Below are positions 26,043-34,680 of a DNA stretch of 35,826 bases, piece after piece. Position 1 is the stretch's first letter. Each line of letters opens with the position of its first letter. The notes under the pieces are model-generated. The model worked only from the letters and a program-made list of their open reading frames with translations. It did no database searches and was not told the DNA's origin. Both the position numbers and the translations under genes were made by a program. This stretch comes from Sphingobacteriales bacterium. Its GTDB lineage: Bacteria; Bacteroidota; Bacteroidia; Chitinophagales; Chitinophagaceae. Location of the stretch: NCBI GenBank assembly GCA_024640465.1, contig JAHEEX010000010.1:1-35826 (forward strand). The letters run 5' to 3'.

Positions 26043-27226
26043 GGGATATACAAGGGATATCAAATGATTATGGTCCGGAAATTGCTTTGACGGTTTTATT
26101 GCTTCGAATAAAAATGGGAAAGTCGCCCGAAGAAGATGCTGCTGCTTTTTTATTGAATAATAAACTGAACCTGTCTGCTTTTCTGACTTTACTGGAAGCC
26201 CATCAGATTGAAAGTATATTATTTAGTACAACGCCTTTAAAAAATTTATTCCCCGGGGAGCCCGATATTATAAAGTTCAAAGAAAAAATAAGCCTCAGGT
26301 CAAAAGTAAATTTGATCATTTTAGATGAACTGGTAGCCCTTCAAAAAATATTTCATGAGCATCGTTGTGAAGTGTTATTTTATAAGGGGGTTGTCCTGAG
26401 TAAATTGTTATTCGGTGATTTCACAACCAGGACAACATCAGATATTGATATCTTGATTAACGCCCGGGACTTTGTTTCCATAAGAAATTTGTTACTTGTT
26501 GCTGGTTTTGAAGAAATGTACTTTTATCCTGATAGGTTTCCTGATTATTACCTGAAAGTAAACCGGGAATCTCTATTCCGGAAAAAATGCATTGCCGGGA
26601 CTTATATATATGTAGAAATTCAGTGGGCACCATTGCCAGCGTTCTATGGACTCCCATTTAATAATAATTATTTTTTTACCAGTGTGGTTTCAGAAAGACT
26701 CCTGCAAGAAGATATTAATATGCCGGGGTTGAATGAGCATATGCTTATACTGTTTATTCATCACGGCATCTCAGATCTCTGGAGAAATTTGAAGCACGTT
26801 TTTGACATTGCATTATTGGCTGATAAATATCAGGATACCATCGATTGGAGAAAAATCGAGCAATATATTGCCGATCAAAAATTTGTGCGGATTTCAATTG
26901 TCGGAAGGAATTTATGCAGAAGCTTGTTTGGGGTGGAAATACCCATTTTCAGTGCAAAGGAGAACGCACAAAAAGAAACTGAATCATGTTTGCATTCTTT
27001 GCTTTCTTTTCCATTACTCACTAAAAAGAAAAAAACATTAGTAAATCTTAAACGGCAATTAATGTTAAGTGATGGATTTTATGAGCGTGTGAAATTGTGT
27101 AGAGGATACCTGGAGGCATACATTAAGCCAAGTATGATTGATCTGAAAAATCAGCAATTCCCTCCCTTTTTATTTCCTCTATATTATATTACAAAACGAT
27201 TCAGGTTTTTATATGGCCGGAAATAA
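26039..27226 (+). CDS. nucleotidyltransferase family protein (PF14907-like)
   Basis: A 395-residue protein of the uncharacterised nucleotidyltransferase group. FYKGVVLSKLLFGDFTTRTTSDIDILI (114-140) contains the family's KG pair and the catalytic DID (135-137), and LNEHMLILFIHHGISDLWRNLKHVFDIALL is the usual second half. Genes of this family sit in several lasso clusters that also carry a kinase. From memory, in the pseudomycoidin system the homologue decorates the phosphate with hexose. It overlaps the exporter gene by four bases (ATGA), which argues strongly for a shared pathway. A role in modifying the phosphorylated peptide is inferred, not shown. Confidence 0.82.
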   Translation: MRDIQGISNDYGPEIALTVLLLRIKMGKSPEEDAAAFLLNNKLNLSAFLTLLEAHQIESILFSTTPLKNLFPGEPDIIKFKEKISLRSKVNLIILDELVALQKIFHEHRCEVLFYKGVVLSKLLFGDFTTRTTSDIDILINARDFVSIRNLLLVAGFEEMYFYPDRFPDYYLKVNRESLFRKKCIAGTYIYVEIQWAPLPAFYGLPFNNNYFFTSVVSERLLQEDINMPGLNEHMLILFIHHGISDLWRNLKHVFDIALLADKYQDTIDWRKIEQYIADQKFVRISIVGRNLCRSLFGVEIPIFSAKENAQKETESCLHSLLSFPLLTKKKKTLVNLKRQLMLSDGFYERVKLCRGYLEAYIKPSMIDLKNQQFPPFLFPLYYITKRFRFLYGRK

Positions 27227-27296
27227 AAATAGGGTTCAAAATTTCAATTATTTCGGTTTGTCGTATAGTTTAAAAATAGGGTAATTTTTAAAAATT

Positions 27297-28004
27297 ATGC
27301 AGTCTGACGGATTTACTCATGTTCCCTTAGTTTATAAAAACCTGGATATTTACCAGATCCGTAATAGTATACTTAATGCTATTAAAGAGGTTTCTCCTTT
27401 ATTAAATGGGCGATTGCTGGATGTAGGATGTGGAAAAATGCCCTATAAAAAATATTTAATTGAAAATACCCGTATTGAAGCATATACCGGTTTGGATCTG
27501 GAAGATGCCCTTCCTTATCAACCAGGTACCAGGCCAGACATTTTTTGGGATGGTCAGACTATTCCGCTACTCGATGCTTCATACGACTGTGCCATTGCAA
27601 CTGAAGTTTTGGAACATTGTCCTGAGCCCGTTAAAACACTGACAGAAATACACAGGGTTATTAAGCCAGGAGGCGTTTTTTTCTTCACAGTTCCTTTTTT
27701 ATGGAACCTGCATGAAGTTCCGAATGATGAATATCGTTATACTCCTTTTGCCCTGGATAGAATGTTAAAAAAAAGCGGGTTTACCAATATTGAAATATAT
27801 GCTACAGGAGGTTGGCATAGTTCATTGGCACAAATGCTTGGTCTTTGGGTTAGAAGATCGCCGATTTCTCCGGTTAAAAGGAAATTGTTTTCCATATTTC
27901 TGAAACCATTGATCAGATTCCTGATAAAGAAAGATGTATTTAAGAAAAATATTTTTAAAGAAGGTGAAATGATAACAGGAATTTATGGGTGGGCAAAAAA
28001 ATAA
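27297..28004 (+). CDS. class I SAM-dependent methyltransferase
   Basis: A 235-residue methyltransferase. The SAM-binding loop LLDVGCGKMPYKKYL is at 40-54, followed by GLDLED and the DCAIATEVLEHCPEP motif IV region, then IKPGGVFFFTVPF. The sequence resembles methyltransferases of surface-polysaccharide clusters, in which EVPNDEYRYTPFALDRML is common. It is not like the known lasso carboxyl O-methyltransferases that I can recall. It starts 70 bases after the nucleotidyltransferase gene and overlaps the next glycosyltransferase gene by 20 bases. The substrate could be the lasso peptide, its sugar, or an unrelated glycan. Confidence 0.85.
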   Translation: MQSDGFTHVPLVYKNLDIYQIRNSILNAIKEVSPLLNGRLLDVGCGKMPYKKYLIENTRIEAYTGLDLEDALPYQPGTRPDIFWDGQTIPLLDASYDCAIATEVLEHCPEPVKTLTEIHRVIKPGGVFFFTVPFLWNLHEVPNDEYRYTPFALDRMLKKSGFTNIEIYATGGWHSSLAQMLGLWVRRSPISPVKRKLFSIFLKPLIRFLIKKDVFKKNIFKEGEMITGIYGWAKK

Positions 28005-29088
28005 CAAAATTGCCATAGTTACTCCTTACCTGGATGCATACTCGGAAACATTTATCCAGGCACAGATTGATTTACTAAAGCCAAAGCTGGTATTGCATAC
28101 CGGAAGGCTTCCAACCATGGCGGGTGATGTTGAATTAATGGGAAAATTTAAAAAGCGTTTTAATAAGCTCGGTAAAGCGTTTTTTAAAAAAGAATTTTTT
28201 TCGCTGGAAAAACGTATAGCTGAAGTATTGACAGAAAATAATATCGGGATAATTTTAGCTCAATATGGGCCAACTGGTGTGGCTATGTTGCCTATTTGCA
28301 AAAAACTTACTTTACCACTTGTTGTGCATTTTCATGGTTTAGATGCCAGCCGGTTTGATATCCTGGAAAAGTATGCTGCATCCTATAGGGAAATGTTCAA
28401 TTTTGTCAAAGCAGTCATTGTTGTTTCTAATAGTATGGCCGACAGAATATTGCAACTGGGATGTCCTCCTGAAAAAATCAAATTGAACCATTATGGGGTG
28501 AATGATTTGTTTTTTAAATCTGTACCAACATATGATTCAGAAAGGTTTATTGCCGTTGGGCGATTTGTTGAAAAAAAGGGCCCGGACCTTACCATCCGGG
28601 CATTTTCAAAAGTTGTTGATCTTTATCCCCATGCAAAATTGATTATGATAGGGAATGGGCCATTGCTCGAAATGTGTAAACAACTTACGCGTGACCTTTC
28701 AATGGAAAAAAATATTTTTTTCCCAGGAGTAGTTAAGCATGATTTAATAGGAGGTTTTATGGAAAAATCACTTGCTTTTGTACAGCATTCTATTATTGCA
28801 GCAAATGGAGATAGCGAGGGTACACCCGTTGCCATTTTGGAAGCATCAGCTGCTGCTTTGCCGGTAATTTCTACTTTTCACGCAGGCATTCCTGATGTGG
28901 TTATTGATGGGATAACCGGATTCCTGGTAAAAGAAAAGGATATTGATGCTATGTCTTTTGCGATGCTGCAATTACTCGCAGATAAACCCCTGGCTTCAAG
29001 AATGGGCAAAGCCGGGAGGGAGAGGATGGAGTCCGGATTTTCTATGGAACGGTATAGCACTGTACTTAAAAATATACTGGAAGCATAA
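27985..29088 (+). CDS. GT4-type glycosyltransferase
   Basis: A 367-residue GT-B glycosyltransferase of family 4. YSETFIQAQ near the N-terminus, VVHFHGLDA near 111-119, GRFVEKKGPDL near 191-201 and the nucleotide-sugar motif GDSEGTPVAILEASA near 274-288, with its paired glutamates, support the call. It overlaps the methyltransferase gene by 20 bases, so the two are translationally coupled. It is the last gene before the terminator at 29114-29142 and so closes the cluster transcript. Donor and acceptor are unknown. A second glycosyltransferase in the same run is at 19449. Confidence 0.88.
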   Translation: MGGQKNNKIAIVTPYLDAYSETFIQAQIDLLKPKLVLHTGRLPTMAGDVELMGKFKKRFNKLGKAFFKKEFFSLEKRIAEVLTENNIGIILAQYGPTGVAMLPICKKLTLPLVVHFHGLDASRFDILEKYAASYREMFNFVKAVIVVSNSMADRILQLGCPPEKIKLNHYGVNDLFFKSVPTYDSERFIAVGRFVEKKGPDLTIRAFSKVVDLYPHAKLIMIGNGPLLEMCKQLTRDLSMEKNIFFPGVVKHDLIGGFMEKSLAFVQHSIIAANGDSEGTPVAILEASAAALPVISTFHAGIPDVVIDGITGFLVKEKDIDAMSFAMLQLLADKPLASRMGKAGRERMESGFSMERYSTVLKNILEA

Positions 29089-29113
29089 TTTAAGTAAATT
29101 GCATTTGCTTGTT

Positions 29114-29142
29114 AGCCGCAAGATTTATGCTTGTGGCTTTTT
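29114..29142 (+). terminator. terminator at the end of the lasso/glycosylation run
   Basis: AGCCGCAAG pairs with CTTGTGGCT (one G-T pair) around a 7-base loop, followed by five T residues. It lies 25 bases past the GT4 stop codon and marks the cluster's right edge before proC. Confidence 0.82.
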
Positions 29143-29163
29143 GCATGATCAAATGGAACTGAA

Positions 29164-29961
29164 ATGAATAAAAAAATTGCCATCATCGGCGGCGGAAATT
29201 TAGGAAAAGCAATTGCGGAAGGACTGGTTAAAAGTGGTTTTACTTTACCTGGGCATATTATGGTAACCAAAAGGAATATTGAACCTATCCGTTACCTTGA
29301 AGAAAAAGAGATCTTAATCGGGAACGATAATATAGAGGCCGTGAAGTATGCTGATTTGATCATCCTGGCTGTTAAACCTTTTCAGGTGCATGATGTGCTC
29401 AGGACGCTACAAGAAAGTCTCGATGCAAAGCGTCATTTGCTTTGTTCTGTTGTTACAGGAGTTTCCATTGATTCGATACAGGATATTGTTGGTAAGGATT
29501 TTCCGGTTGTCAGGGCTATGCCCAATACAGCCATTGCCATTCAGGAAAGTATGACCTGTATATGTCTCCGAAATACAGATGCTACACAACAATCATATGT
29601 GGAGGACCTTTTTAATCAATTAGGAAGGGTTGTTGCGATCGATGAAAAGCTAATGGACGCTGCTACGGTTTTAGGAGCTTGCGGAATTGCATATGCATTA
29701 CGCTTCATACGTGCCAATATTCAGGGTGGAATTGAAATCGGATTTGATGCTGCAACGGCAACTTTGATTGCTGCGCAAACAGTTAAAGGCGCTTCTGAGT
29801 TACTCATTCAAACCGGAAGGCATCCCGAACAGGAAATTGATAAAGTAACCACGCCTAAAGGGTGCACTATTGCCGGATTAAATGAGATGGAGCACCAGGG
29901 TTTTAGTTCATCCCTGATAAAAGGTATCGCTGCCAGTTTCGAAAAGATCAGTAAGGATTGA
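29164..29961 (+). CDS. proC: pyrroline-5-carboxylate reductase
   Basis: A 265-residue NAD(P)H-dependent enzyme that makes proline from pyrroline-5-carboxylate. The Rossmann motif GGGNLGKAIAEGL is at 8-20. VRAMPNTAIAIQESMT in the middle and VTTPKGCTIAGLNEMEHQGF near the C-terminus are the family signature, with KGCT instead of the common GGTT. Length is normal. It starts 22 bases after the terminator ending the previous unit, so it is probably a separate transcript. It ends 28 bases before the convergent T9SS gene. Confidence 0.94.
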   Translation: MNKKIAIIGGGNLGKAIAEGLVKSGFTLPGHIMVTKRNIEPIRYLEEKEILIGNDNIEAVKYADLIILAVKPFQVHDVLRTLQESLDAKRHLLCSVVTGVSIDSIQDIVGKDFPVVRAMPNTAIAIQESMTCICLRNTDATQQSYVEDLFNQLGRVVAIDEKLMDAATVLGACGIAYALRFIRANIQGGIEIGFDAATATLIAAQTVKGASELLIQTGRHPEQEIDKVTTPKGCTIAGLNEMEHQGFSSSLIKGIAASFEKISKD

Positions 29962-29989
29962 TACAATTGACACAGTTTGATCAATACAT

Positions 29990-31138
29990 TTATTTACAGA
30001 TAATTTTATGTGAAGTTTTATCACCATTTGATGTTGTAAGTTGTATCAGGTAAATGCCCTTATGCCAGTCTTTTGCATCAATCTTGAATGAAGATGCATT
30101 TGGTTTGAATTGGTTTATCAATTTTCCTTCTATAGTAAACAGATTTGCCGAAATAATTTTTGTGTCTTTGGCAACAATTGAAATAAGCAATTGATCAGCA
30201 ACCGGATTTGGGAAAACGGATATTTTACTGGGTTTATCACCATAAAAATATATCATCAGTACTTTTGAAAACTGTGTTTTGCCATCAGTTTCTTTTGACA
30301 ATAATCGGTAATAATTTTTCCCTTCTATTGGGTTGTTATCTGTAAAACTGTAATTCTTTACTTGCACATCGGATGTTTCGGCTGAGACAATTCCAGCCTT
30401 TTCCCATTTTTTGCCATCAGCGGATCGCTCTATCTGATATGCTAAAACCCTTTCTTCTGTTCCTGTTTTCCATTTAAGGGAAATAGTTTGCTGTATTTGC
30501 TGGCCGGTAAAGTCAAGTAATTGGAAGGGGAGTAGAATGTCGCAACGGGCAAAAAGATCTATTACCACATAATCACTCAATGCAGTGGAAATAACCACAA
30601 TGCTGTCTACAGGACCAGTGAAAAAGGCTCTCATGGCCGACTGATTCAATGCCGTGGTAGTAGCGGCACCATTTATAATATTACCACTGGTAATAAATGC
30701 CCCGTTCTGTGGATCTACAAAATTTGCCGGCACTGCAACACCATTCAGAAAACCTATTACCCGTTGATGTTCTGTATTGAATCCATCCCCCCGGATATCT
30801 CGTACCCTGAGATGTATATAGTTTGCATCGAGTGGGGTTTGTAATTTGAAAGAGGTATAAGTTCCTGTTGCAAAACTGGCCCCACGGAATGTCAAGAGAG
30901 ATTCGTAACTAAATCCACCGTATGTGTCAGAATTAATGCCATAACCTGGTCTTCCAGATGCGAAAGTTCCCTGAGATTTAACCTGTACATGTACAGTTCC
31001 TAAAATCAAACCAGTTGCAGTCAAGGTTCCGGGAGCCGGCAATCCACCAACCCAGGATGTATTACCAATACATTGTCCCTGAACTTTTAAAGTCAGGAAC
31101 AAAATCGTGGTGAGCAGGATAGAAAAAAGGTATCTCAA
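29990..31138 (-). CDS. secreted protein with T9SS C-terminal sorting domain
   Basis: A 382-residue protein with a signal peptide (FSILLTTILFLTLKVQGQ). The C-terminal ~75 residues form a type IX secretion sorting tail: VFPNPVADQLLISI, NLFTIEGKLINQF and WHKGIYLIQLTTSNGDKTSHKIICK. The middle holds a beta-rich region of unknown function and, near 205-285, a stretch (LKWKTGTEERVLAYQIERSADGKKW) like those often preceding such tails. It is expected on the surface or outside the cell. The start is a TTG at 31138: no ATG occurs in frame after the TAA stop upstream. The TTG lies inside a perfect TACCTTTG box. Function beyond secretion is not recognisable. Confidence 0.82.
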   Translation of the reverse strand: MRYLFSILLTTILFLTLKVQGQCIGNTSWVGGLPAPGTLTATGLILGTVHVQVKSQGTFASGRPGYGINSDTYGGFSYESLLTFRGASFATGTYTSFKLQTPLDANYIHLRVRDIRGDGFNTEHQRVIGFLNGVAVPANFVDPQNGAFITSGNIINGAATTTALNQSAMRAFFTGPVDSIVVISTALSDYVVIDLFARCDILLPFQLLDFTGQQIQQTISLKWKTGTEERVLAYQIERSADGKKWEKAGIVSAETSDVQVKNYSFTDNNPIEGKNYYRLLSKETDGKTQFSKVLMIYFYGDKPSKISVFPNPVADQLLISIVAKDTKIISANLFTIEGKLINQFKPNASSFKIDAKDWHKGIYLIQLTTSNGDKTSHKIICK

Positions 31139-31143
31139 AGGTA
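31136..31143 (-). promoter_or_regulatory. TACCTTTG box overlapping the T9SS gene start
   Basis: On the minus strand this reads TACCTTTG and its last three bases are the TTG start codon. Either it is a fortuitous match or the annotated start is not the real one. No matching TTTG box is 20 bases upstream. Confidence 0.25.
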
Positions 31144-31257
31144 TAGGTTGATTAACCTTATCATAACGTACTTAAACATATAAAAATTGCTATATTATTC
31201 ATATTAAATTGAATATCAATATGATGTAAAAAATAATGTTAAGTCAGAATTCAACCG

Positions 31258-31287
31258 GGCCAGGCTTCTTAAACCCTGCCTTTTTTT
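31258..31287 (+). terminator. possible terminator or attenuator upstream of pyrG
   Basis: GG(C)CAGG pairs with CCTGCC with one bulged base, and seven T residues follow. The stem is short. No plus-strand gene lies directly upstream, so it would end an antisense, small or leader transcript. Confidence 0.4.
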
Positions 31288-31329
31288 CCACAGTCTTTCT
31301 ACAATTTTTTACAGCCCGTTAATTTGGCG

Positions 31330-31337
31330 TATGTTTG
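31330..31337 (+). promoter_or_regulatory. candidate -7 box for pyrG
   Basis: TATGTTTG, a perfect TAnnTTTG match. The position 20 bases upstream holds only T residues (TTTT), a partial match to TTTG. It implies a pyrG leader of about 145 bases. Confidence 0.5.
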
Positions 31338-31484
31338 CACGACCCCCGGGAATTTTCTCCTGTATCTTTCCTTCAGGTCGATATTTTTAGTTTTTTCGGC
31401 AATCAATTGAAGTTACTGGTATTAATGTTGAACCCTTTTTTAGGGTGTTGCACTTATTTGATCAAGGCTCATTCAATAATATAA

Positions 31485-33137
<1,653 letters not shown>

Positions 33138-33140
33138 AGG

Positions 33141-33168
33141 AGTCGCCAGTCGCCAGTCACCAGTCACC
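33141..33168. repeat. heptamer array 1, four units of AGTCRCC
   Basis: Four uninterrupted 7-base units: AGTCGCC twice, then AGTCACC twice. It starts 4 bases after the pyrG stop codon. Confidence 0.9.
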
Positions 33169-33192
33169 AAAACAGCCAAAGGCAGTAAATCC

Positions 33193-33234
33193 GGTTGACA
33201 GTTGACGGTATACAGTTGACGGTTTTCAGTTGAC
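33193..33234. repeat. heptamer array 2, six units around AGTTGAC
   Basis: Six units in register: GGTTGAC, AGTTGAC, GGTATAC, AGTTGAC, GGTTTTC, AGTTGAC. The even units are identical and the odd ones have drifted, giving a 14-base alternation. Confidence 0.85.
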
Positions 33235-33260
33235 TAATAATATGTATTGGTTGTTTCAAA

Positions 33261-33281
33261 CGACTAATGACTAACGACTAA
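33261..33281. repeat. heptamer array 3, three units of YGACTAA
   Basis: CGACTAA, TGACTAA, CGACTAA. On the minus strand this is AGTC-containing like array 1. It contains the stop codon of the DUF4407 gene. Confidence 0.8.
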
Positions 33282-34477
33282 TTCTCCTGTTTACTCAGGA
33301 TTCCTTTTTTGATCTTTTCCCAGGTGCTATCAAAAGTTTCCCGATGGTCATCTTTAAATCTTTTTGACAGATCCCTGATCTTATCCTGCCTGTCTTCCTT
33401 GCTAAGGGTAAAGAAATCCCTGATTACCTGGCTGTCGTTTTCGGTAGCCAGTGAGTTATATATTTTTTTTAATTCTTTCTCCCGATTTATATTATCATAA
33501 GCCATCTCTTTTTCCATTTCCTCCCTTAAAGCAAGTTTTTCTTCATATGCGCCTGAGGGTAAAAGAGATTTTACAATTACAGGCATCAGTTCGATAAGCA
33601 TCAGGATTACTACAATCAAATAATATCTAAAGCGTAAAGTGTTGTTTGCTTTTAGTAAGTTATTCAATCCTTCCATTCTGGTTAGAAATCCTGTATTAAG
33701 TAATTTTGCAAAGGCTTCTTCTTCCTTTTGTACTGCAGATTCCAGATTGCCCAGTGCCCTTTGTATGGAATCCAACCGGGGCTGGCTTTGCGTTATGGTG
33801 ATTTTTTTTTCAGTATCCAGTTGTTCGTAAGCATTTTTTTTGGCAAGGGCAATCTTCTCTATACCAACCTTGCCGGAACCACCCGTGCCGTCTGCTTCTT
33901 TCAGATAATTATCCAGGGCTTCGTTTACCGCAGACTGTTGGATAGAAAGCTGATGTTCTATGTCTTGTTTTGCCTTTAATAATTCTTTTTTTCTTTGCCC
34001 GTATAAAGAGTCAAGTTCGCTTCGCTTTTGTGCTTTACGGGTTTCATTATCGAGGGATATCTGCACTTTTATTTCCTTATCGAATAAAAAAAGTATCGCG
34101 GGCTGGGCCATGAATAATCCGATGGTGAGGGCCAGTAATCCACGGAAAAGGAAAGGGGTCAGCCGATTACGATTCTTCCGGTTTATCCCTTTTATTAAAG
34201 CCCTGTCTATACATAAAACGATAAAACCCATGAATATACCCAAGGGGATAAATATCCATGGATTATCTATTGCTGTCGAAAAAAAATAAGTCCAGGCGCC
34301 TGTGGCAAATAGCCATGTAGTTAATACGATGTAGCCGATGATCGAATATCGGTTTCTGTCAATAACACAGTCTGTGATAATCTCTTTCTCAGCCGTAGAC
34401 AGCCACCATAAAAAATGTGTGAAAGGGCCATGTTCATAAGGTTCCCTTTGGGAAACCGATAAGGGGTTTGTTGCCAT
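33278..34477 (-). CDS. DUF4407 membrane protein
   Basis: A 399-residue protein of the DUF4407 family. The N-terminal part has FLWWLSTAEKEIITDCVIDRNRYSIIGYIVLTTW and FIVLCIDRALIKG, typical of the family. Four membrane helices are likely (near 47-66, 73-90, 112-132 and 281-300). Between about 140 and 270 a long charged helical stretch rich in Lys, Glu and Gln looks like a coiled coil, probably on one side of the membrane. Function is unknown. The stop codon lies inside heptamer array 3. The gene stands alone, convergent with pyrG and divergent from yidC. Confidence 0.85.
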   Translation of the reverse strand: MATNPLSVSQREPYEHGPFTHFLWWLSTAEKEIITDCVIDRNRYSIIGYIVLTTWLFATGAWTYFFSTAIDNPWIFIPLGIFMGFIVLCIDRALIKGINRKNRNRLTPFLFRGLLALTIGLFMAQPAILFLFDKEIKVQISLDNETRKAQKRSELDSLYGQRKKELLKAKQDIEHQLSIQQSAVNEALDNYLKEADGTGGSGKVGIEKIALAKKNAYEQLDTEKKITITQSQPRLDSIQRALGNLESAVQKEEEAFAKLLNTGFLTRMEGLNNLLKANNTLRFRYYLIVVILMLIELMPVIVKSLLPSGAYEEKLALREEMEKEMAYDNINREKELKKIYNSLATENDSQVIRDFFTLSKEDRQDKIRDLSKRFKDDHRETFDSTWEKIKKGILSKQEN

Positions 34478-34629
34478 GTTATAGTCTGTTTAATGCCGTT
34501 TCAACAGACAGGAATCGGGAAAGTCAGACAGGTTGATGTGAATCGTAAAACTAAGAGGAATAACGACATGTTCCGGGGTAAAGTATTGAAATTCTGTTAA
34601 AACATCCCCAATATCGGTTTTGGCAAATC

Positions 34630-34663
34630 ATTGCCCCAAAGTCCGTATCCTTTGTTACCTTTG
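34630..34663 (+). promoter_or_regulatory. candidate promoter for yidC
   Basis: ATTG (34630-34633) and the perfect -7 box TACCTTTG (34656-34663) are 22 bases apart, close to the Bacteroidota consensus. The box ends 17 bases before the yidC ATG. Confidence 0.5.
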
Positions 34664-34680
34664 CCGCTCAATTTTCAGAT

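Noticed and set aside
33141-33281. CRISPR array
   Set aside because: The units are 7 bases long and contiguous, with no spacers and no cas genes.
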